NCBI GenBank assembly: GCA_034440635.1
Contig: JAOTON010001928.1
Location: forward strand, 62,001 to 126,000
Length of the DNA stretch: 64,000 bases
Origin: Lepas anatifera
Taxonomy: Eukaryota; Arthropoda; Thecostraca; Lepadidae
Direction: 5' to 3'
Part shown: positions 60,983 through 64,000 of the stretch, one piece after another
Numbering within the stretch: position 1 is the stretch's first letter
How the letters are laid out: each line of letters begins with the position of its first letter
Notes under the pieces: generated by a model
Database searches by the model: none
Seen by the model: only the letters and a program-made list of their open reading frames with translations
What the model was told of the DNA's origin: nothing
Made by a program: the position numbers and the translations under genes

Positions 60983-62307
60983 CTGTCTGTTTTTGTCTGT
61001 CCCGCCTGAGAATTGATGTCAGAGCTCTGAAATTTTGTAGGGTGATAGCCCTCCTGCTCCAGACATTCAAACTGAAGCCCCGATTCGAAATCGAAAATAG
61101 TTTTTGAGAAGTTTTGGCCCAAACTTTTTCTTTTTTATATTTTTCTTATTTTTACTCCTTAAGCAACGAGCTTGAAATTTATGCCCTTTTTAATAGGTAA
61201 CAAGGGCCAGCTAGGGAACAAAAATTGAGCTGATCCAATAATATTTATCGCGCGAAAACGCTTTATTTCTCACGCGAGCAAAAAACCTACTTAAAGTTGA
61301 TGGCCGACTTGGACGCTCGAAATATCAGAAGGCATGCTTCAGTTAGCTGAAAGACAGTTACCTAGGGGTAGCTAGTTCAATTTTCTTGTGCTTAGGCATA
61401 GTTTTGAGTGCAAAACGTAAAATTTTGACCTACTTTTTACAGTTCTTCCGGAAGACTAAATTTTGGTTCATTTCATTTCAACGTTAATATCTCACAATCT
61501 AATTGACCGATTTGAATTTTCATTTCAAATAATGAAAGAACATTGCTTGCACCTGATAATATTTGGAGATGGAAATTGTGAAGGTGAAATTCTTTGTTTT
61601 ATAGGCATAAATAGAAATTGAGTCAAAAAACTTTTTACTTGCATCTTCCTGGTTCCAAGCTCATGTCACTCACAAACTCAGAACTGACATGGCTGAATAG
61701 GAAAGTTACTTGCGGTCATTTCGCTTACTTATACTACCCACCTATCTCTAATGGGTTTCGAGTAATAAGTCCAAAATGTATTACAAGATGCTAGATTTCT
61801 CGGACCACCTTTGCTTCTCACCATGGTTTCAAGTCCTTAAAATGGATGGAAGTGGAAGAAATTTGGCATGAAGCTAGCTTAGGATCCTAGCTCGACGATA
61901 CAAGTAATTTCTGCCCAAAAGAATGCTTGGTTCGTCTTCTAGAAGCACATTTATATCGTGCCTTTTCGGAACAAGCACAGCACCCGGCGCCAGCGGCCCG
62001 GCATATTCGGCGGAGTTGTACCAGCCAGTGACCTCTTGACGGGTCATAGCTGTTCAGCTAGTGGGAAGGTGAGTAGTGTGGGACGGTGGTCTAGTGGTTA
62101 GAGGCCCTGTCTCTTGATCAGGTAGGTCCAGTTCGAATCCGGGGGTGATCGCGTACTCTTTATTGGTTATTTCAAAGAAAAGATGATAAAATTGACTTGC
62201 AGGCTTATGAAGTGATACATAAAGAACGAAATATGGTTTGCTTTCAGCACATTGTCATGCGGCTCCTTGGCGCCGGTGGGGCGTTAGCCCAGGTCGCAGA
62301 CCGGAGT
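60983..62307 (+). repeat. Unit C3, last unit of the array
   Basis: 1325 bp with C1 layout, tRNA-like sequence near 62080-62155 and a C-version 3' module (62254-62307) ending ACCGGAGT. The outer stem is decayed (TTGGCG for CCTGCG). Sequence after GGAGT has no further similarity to the units. Confidence 0.75.
62080..62155 (+). tRNA. tRNA-like sequence (C3)
   Basis: Box A TGGTCTAGTGG (62087-62097), box B AGTTCGAATCC (62130-62140), anticodon-like loop CTCTTGA (CTT). D, anticodon and T stems form; the acceptor stem does not. Same position in the unit as in C1 and C2. Confidence 0.5.
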
Positions 62308-63343
62308 TGGCTTATCTGTGCGCATTGTGTATAATCGTATTTGTGCCAGTGAAGTTGTCTCATATGTTTTTCTGGTCGTATTGCACAGGCTTCCGAAAAA
62401 TGACCCGAATTTGCCTGTGGCCAGAAGCTATTCACCTATATGCAGCCACTAAAAGTATTTTGACACCGACGTGTTGGGAGGTACCTGGTTACACGGCGAT
62501 AGTCAAAACTATTTTACTGTTTTCTAGGACGTGAACATGTAAACTTGCTTCAACTGCCCGCGCTTCGTTTGTAAGCCAATGTCATGCTCTTTATTTCGCA
62601 CGAGTTCGCAAATGATTTCGTCGCAGGATGTTTGTGCTGCTCCTTTAAAGTGTAATTGATGGGAGATTCTGGGGATAAATCAGACCAAAAGGAAGACGAT
62701 CGGTCTGGGCTACTCAGAAAAAGGTTTCTCAAAGTGAGTTTATTTTACACTCTTCCCAGGGCCCAAGCCCCCCCTAAATGCCAGAGTGTCTATAAGTAAT
62801 GCATAGCCGAAGACTGTTCCGAGGTAATGGTGGGGAAGTTTGAGCCCCATAGCCCCCCTTCCCTTGATGAAGTCCTGGAACTGACATTGTCTGTTCTTAT
62901 CTATTTCCCCCATAAGTATTTATATGTGCGTCACAGTTTTAGCAGACACGGCGCATAATTTCTACTCCAAAATAGGCATTGCCTGGGCGCGAAGTGGTCA
63001 GTGCAGTGGTTTAATGCCAGGCTGGTATTCACGAATATGTTTAGTACTTTATGTGATTCAGCAGAATTGTGTTGCAAAACTGTTGGCTGAAATTGGTTGA
63101 TAAGTCCTCGTATACATTGGTCAAGCCACTTTATCCATGCGTAGGAAGTCCTGATGATATGTGGCTCAAGACTGATACAACCGAGTATTTCTGCTTTTCT
63201 ATTGCAATAAATAACTAAAAGAGGTAGACACACATGCACAGAGATTGTCCAAGATTCATAGCCGATGTTCGCCGGAAAACGTCTCCGCCAAAGTTTCTCA
63301 GGAGACGTTGGATAAGACTGTCCATCACTGCATAATGGAAGCC
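62308..63343. other. Right flank between array and cuticle gene
   Basis: Single-copy-looking sequence with a degenerate MITE (62758-62849). Open frames reach only 98-102 codons, without recognisable domains. A possible polyadenylation motif for the minus-strand cuticle gene (TTTAAT on the plus strand, 63010-63015) lies about 330 bp past its stop; this is weak. Confidence 0.5.
62758..62849 (-). mobile_element. Solitary copy of a short GC-end MITE, outside the array
   Basis: On the minus strand: GGGGCTCAAACTTCCCC, ACCATTACCTCGGAACAG, GGCATTTAGGGGGGG, CTTGGGCCCT. The ends are imperfect inverted repeats. The same element lies, in plus orientation, after the promoter-like stretch in B units (about 3020-3115, 27605-27710, 55625-55715) and after the second-type MITE in D units (about 24795-24890, 35210-35310, 42305-42400, 46085-46180). 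Confidence 0.45.
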
Positions 63344-63874
63344 CTACTGCCGGGGCCGGTAACCCACCAGAACGCGCTGGTAACGCACGCTAGCAGCCCG
63401 CACCTCCACATCGTCGTCGTCGTCGTCGTCTTCGACCTCAGCGCGAACCAGCTGTCTGGGGGCCGGGTGCTGGTACTGGACCTCGGCACGTGCGGCCGCC
63501 GACGCGTCGGTGGGCGGCACCGACGGCGTGGGGTACTCGGTCGGCACCGGCGTCGGCAGAGCGTCGCTCTCGGCGCGGAAGCCGTGCTCGTCGGCGACGT
63601 ACCTGACGACGACGTCCAGGCCCTCGGGTGAGATGAAGCTGTAGGAGCCGGCGACGGCACCGTCGGAGCCCTGCTCCTGCCGCGAGATGTCGTCGTCAGA
63701 GAGGAAGCGGAAGCTGTAGCTGCCGTCGTCGGCGGAGCTCTGGTGGGAGGACTCGGTAACACGAGCCAGGCCGGAGGTGGACCTGACGGCTGCGACAGGG
63801 GCCGGGGCGACGTAGGACCGCGACGGAGCGGCGGCGCAGGAGGCCACGGCAACGGCGAGCACCAACAACTGCAT
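63344..63874 (-). CDS. Cuticular protein, RR-type chitin-binding (secreted)
   Basis: 176-residue structural protein of the exoskeleton, predicted to be secreted and to bind chitin. Residues 1-16 are a signal peptide (hydrophobic LLVLAVAVASCAAA). Residues about 51-109 form the chitin-binding domain: the Rebers-Riddiford pattern is met by G76, G85, Y92, A94, E96, G98, F99 and P107, with SYSF and YVADEHGF as in soft-cuticle RR-1 proteins. A Pro/Thr linker follows (107-122), then an acidic run of seven Asp (149-155) and a basic Tyr-containing tail. The Met at 63874 is chosen because the upstream in-frame Met (63955) precedes the predicted transcription start and is not followed by a signal peptide. 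No intron is needed, unusual for a family that often has one in or near the signal peptide. RR-1 versus RR-2 is not settled. Confidence 0.9.
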   Translation of the reverse strand: MQLLVLAVAVASCAAAPSRSYVAPAPVAAVRSTSGLARVTESSHQSSADDGSYSFRFLSDDDISRQEQGSDGAVAGSYSFISPEGLDVVVRYVADEHGFRAESDALPTPVPTEYPTPSVPPTDASAAARAEVQYQHPAPRQLVRAEVEDDDDDDDVEVRAASVRYQRVLVGYRPRQ

Positions 63875-63941
63875 GGTGTGGCTGGAAGGCGGTGTGGAGT
63901 GGAGAAGATGCTGCTGGCTTGACAGCTGGAGATGATTGGTG

Positions 63942-63971
63942 ACTGAGGACGGCACGGGTGGGGTTTTATAG
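63942..63971 (-). promoter_or_regulatory. Core promoter of the cuticle gene (TATA + initiator)
   Basis: On the minus strand CTATAAAA (63971-63964) is followed by the arthropod initiator TCAGT with its A at 63944, 26 nt from the first T of TATA. This implies a 5' UTR of about 70 nt to the ATG at 63874. Spacing and motifs fit a focused arthropod promoter. Confidence 0.7.
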
Positions 63972-64000
63972 TGGGTTCAGAGGTGACCAGTACTGGGTCG

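Larger units (their letters stand above)
893..62307 (+). repeat. 19-unit head-to-tail array of HINE/Helentron-like non-coding elements
   Basis: Nineteen units of 1.3 to 4.6 kb lie in the same orientation. Each ends in a 54-nt module that aligns without gaps between families; modules start at 4210, 8411 (extra copy at 8578), 11835, 15682, 19365, 22269, 25956, 28791, 32800, 36379, 38911, 43476, 47252, 48578, 49895, 54197, 56820, 60929 and 62254. The outer left end (TCAGAGCCGCATGAC, 893-907) is complementary to the segment in the last module (GTCATGCGGCTCC, 62254-62266; 12 of 13). Known Helentron/HINE elements have such asymmetric inverted ends, a 3' hairpin and tandem repeats, and can form concatemers. 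Assignment to that class is inference: no Rep/helicase frame is present. A complex satellite derived from a SINE-like unit is the main alternative. Confidence 0.7.

Noticed and set aside
62238..63239. Frames of 98, 63, 60 and 102 codons in the right flank
   Set aside because: No domain, no promoter-like context and no similarity to the array or to each other; lengths are expected by chance.
63325..63852. 175-codon minus-strand frame overlapping the cuticle gene, and a 128-codon plus-strand frame at 63245-63631
   Set aside because: They are frame shadows of a GC-rich coding sequence: low-complexity Pro/Ser/Arg composition with no domain, whereas the 63344-63874 frame has a signal peptide and a full RR motif.

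Overview
Arthropod nuclear DNA, possibly crustacean (barnacle-like is a guess). The only protein-coding gene I can defend is at the right edge: an intronless minus-strand gene for a secreted cuticular protein with a Rebers-Riddiford chitin-binding domain (63344-63874), with its own TATA box and initiator. Its GC-rich coding style contrasts with the AT-rich, protein-free remainder.

Nearly everything else (893-62307, about 61 kb) is one head-to-tail array of 19 related non-coding units, each ending in the same 54-nt module. The module is a 13-nt terminal segment, a GC-rich nested hairpin, and a short tail ending in GT. Units fall into families sharing a diverged 5' body. C is compact (about 1.32 kb) with a clear tRNA-like sequence before the 3' module. 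A carries a MITE and a long 50-bp minisatellite. B carries a promoter-like stretch and a 137-bp repeat built on TGCGCATGCGCA. D carries a retrotransposon 3' end, a short minisatellite, a second MITE and the 137-bp repeat. Order: B1, A1, A2 (internally deleted), A3, A4, A5, B2/D0 hybrid, B3, A6, D1, B4, D2, D3, C1, C2, A7, B5, A8, C3.

At the left edge (893-1745) and at four internal junctions there are short tandem repeats whose first 13 nt are the reverse complement of the 13-nt segment in the 3' module. Two versions exist (AGAGCCGCATGAC and AGAAGCCGGTGAC), and each has its matching partner version at 3' ends (GTCATGCGGCTCT and GTCACCGGCTTCT). Asymmetric inverted ends, a 3' hairpin, tandem repeats near the 5' end and head-to-tail concatemers are the layout described for Helentron-type rolling-circle elements and their non-autonomous HINE derivatives. 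I therefore read the window as a HINE-like concatemer invaded by MITEs and retrotransposon ends. No Rep/helicase ORF is present, so mobilisation would have to be in trans. This classification is inference; the repeats, inverted ends and covarying hairpin are seen directly.

The flanks (1-892 and 62308-63343) hold no recognisable gene. The array ends about 1 kb beyond the stop codon of the cuticle gene.
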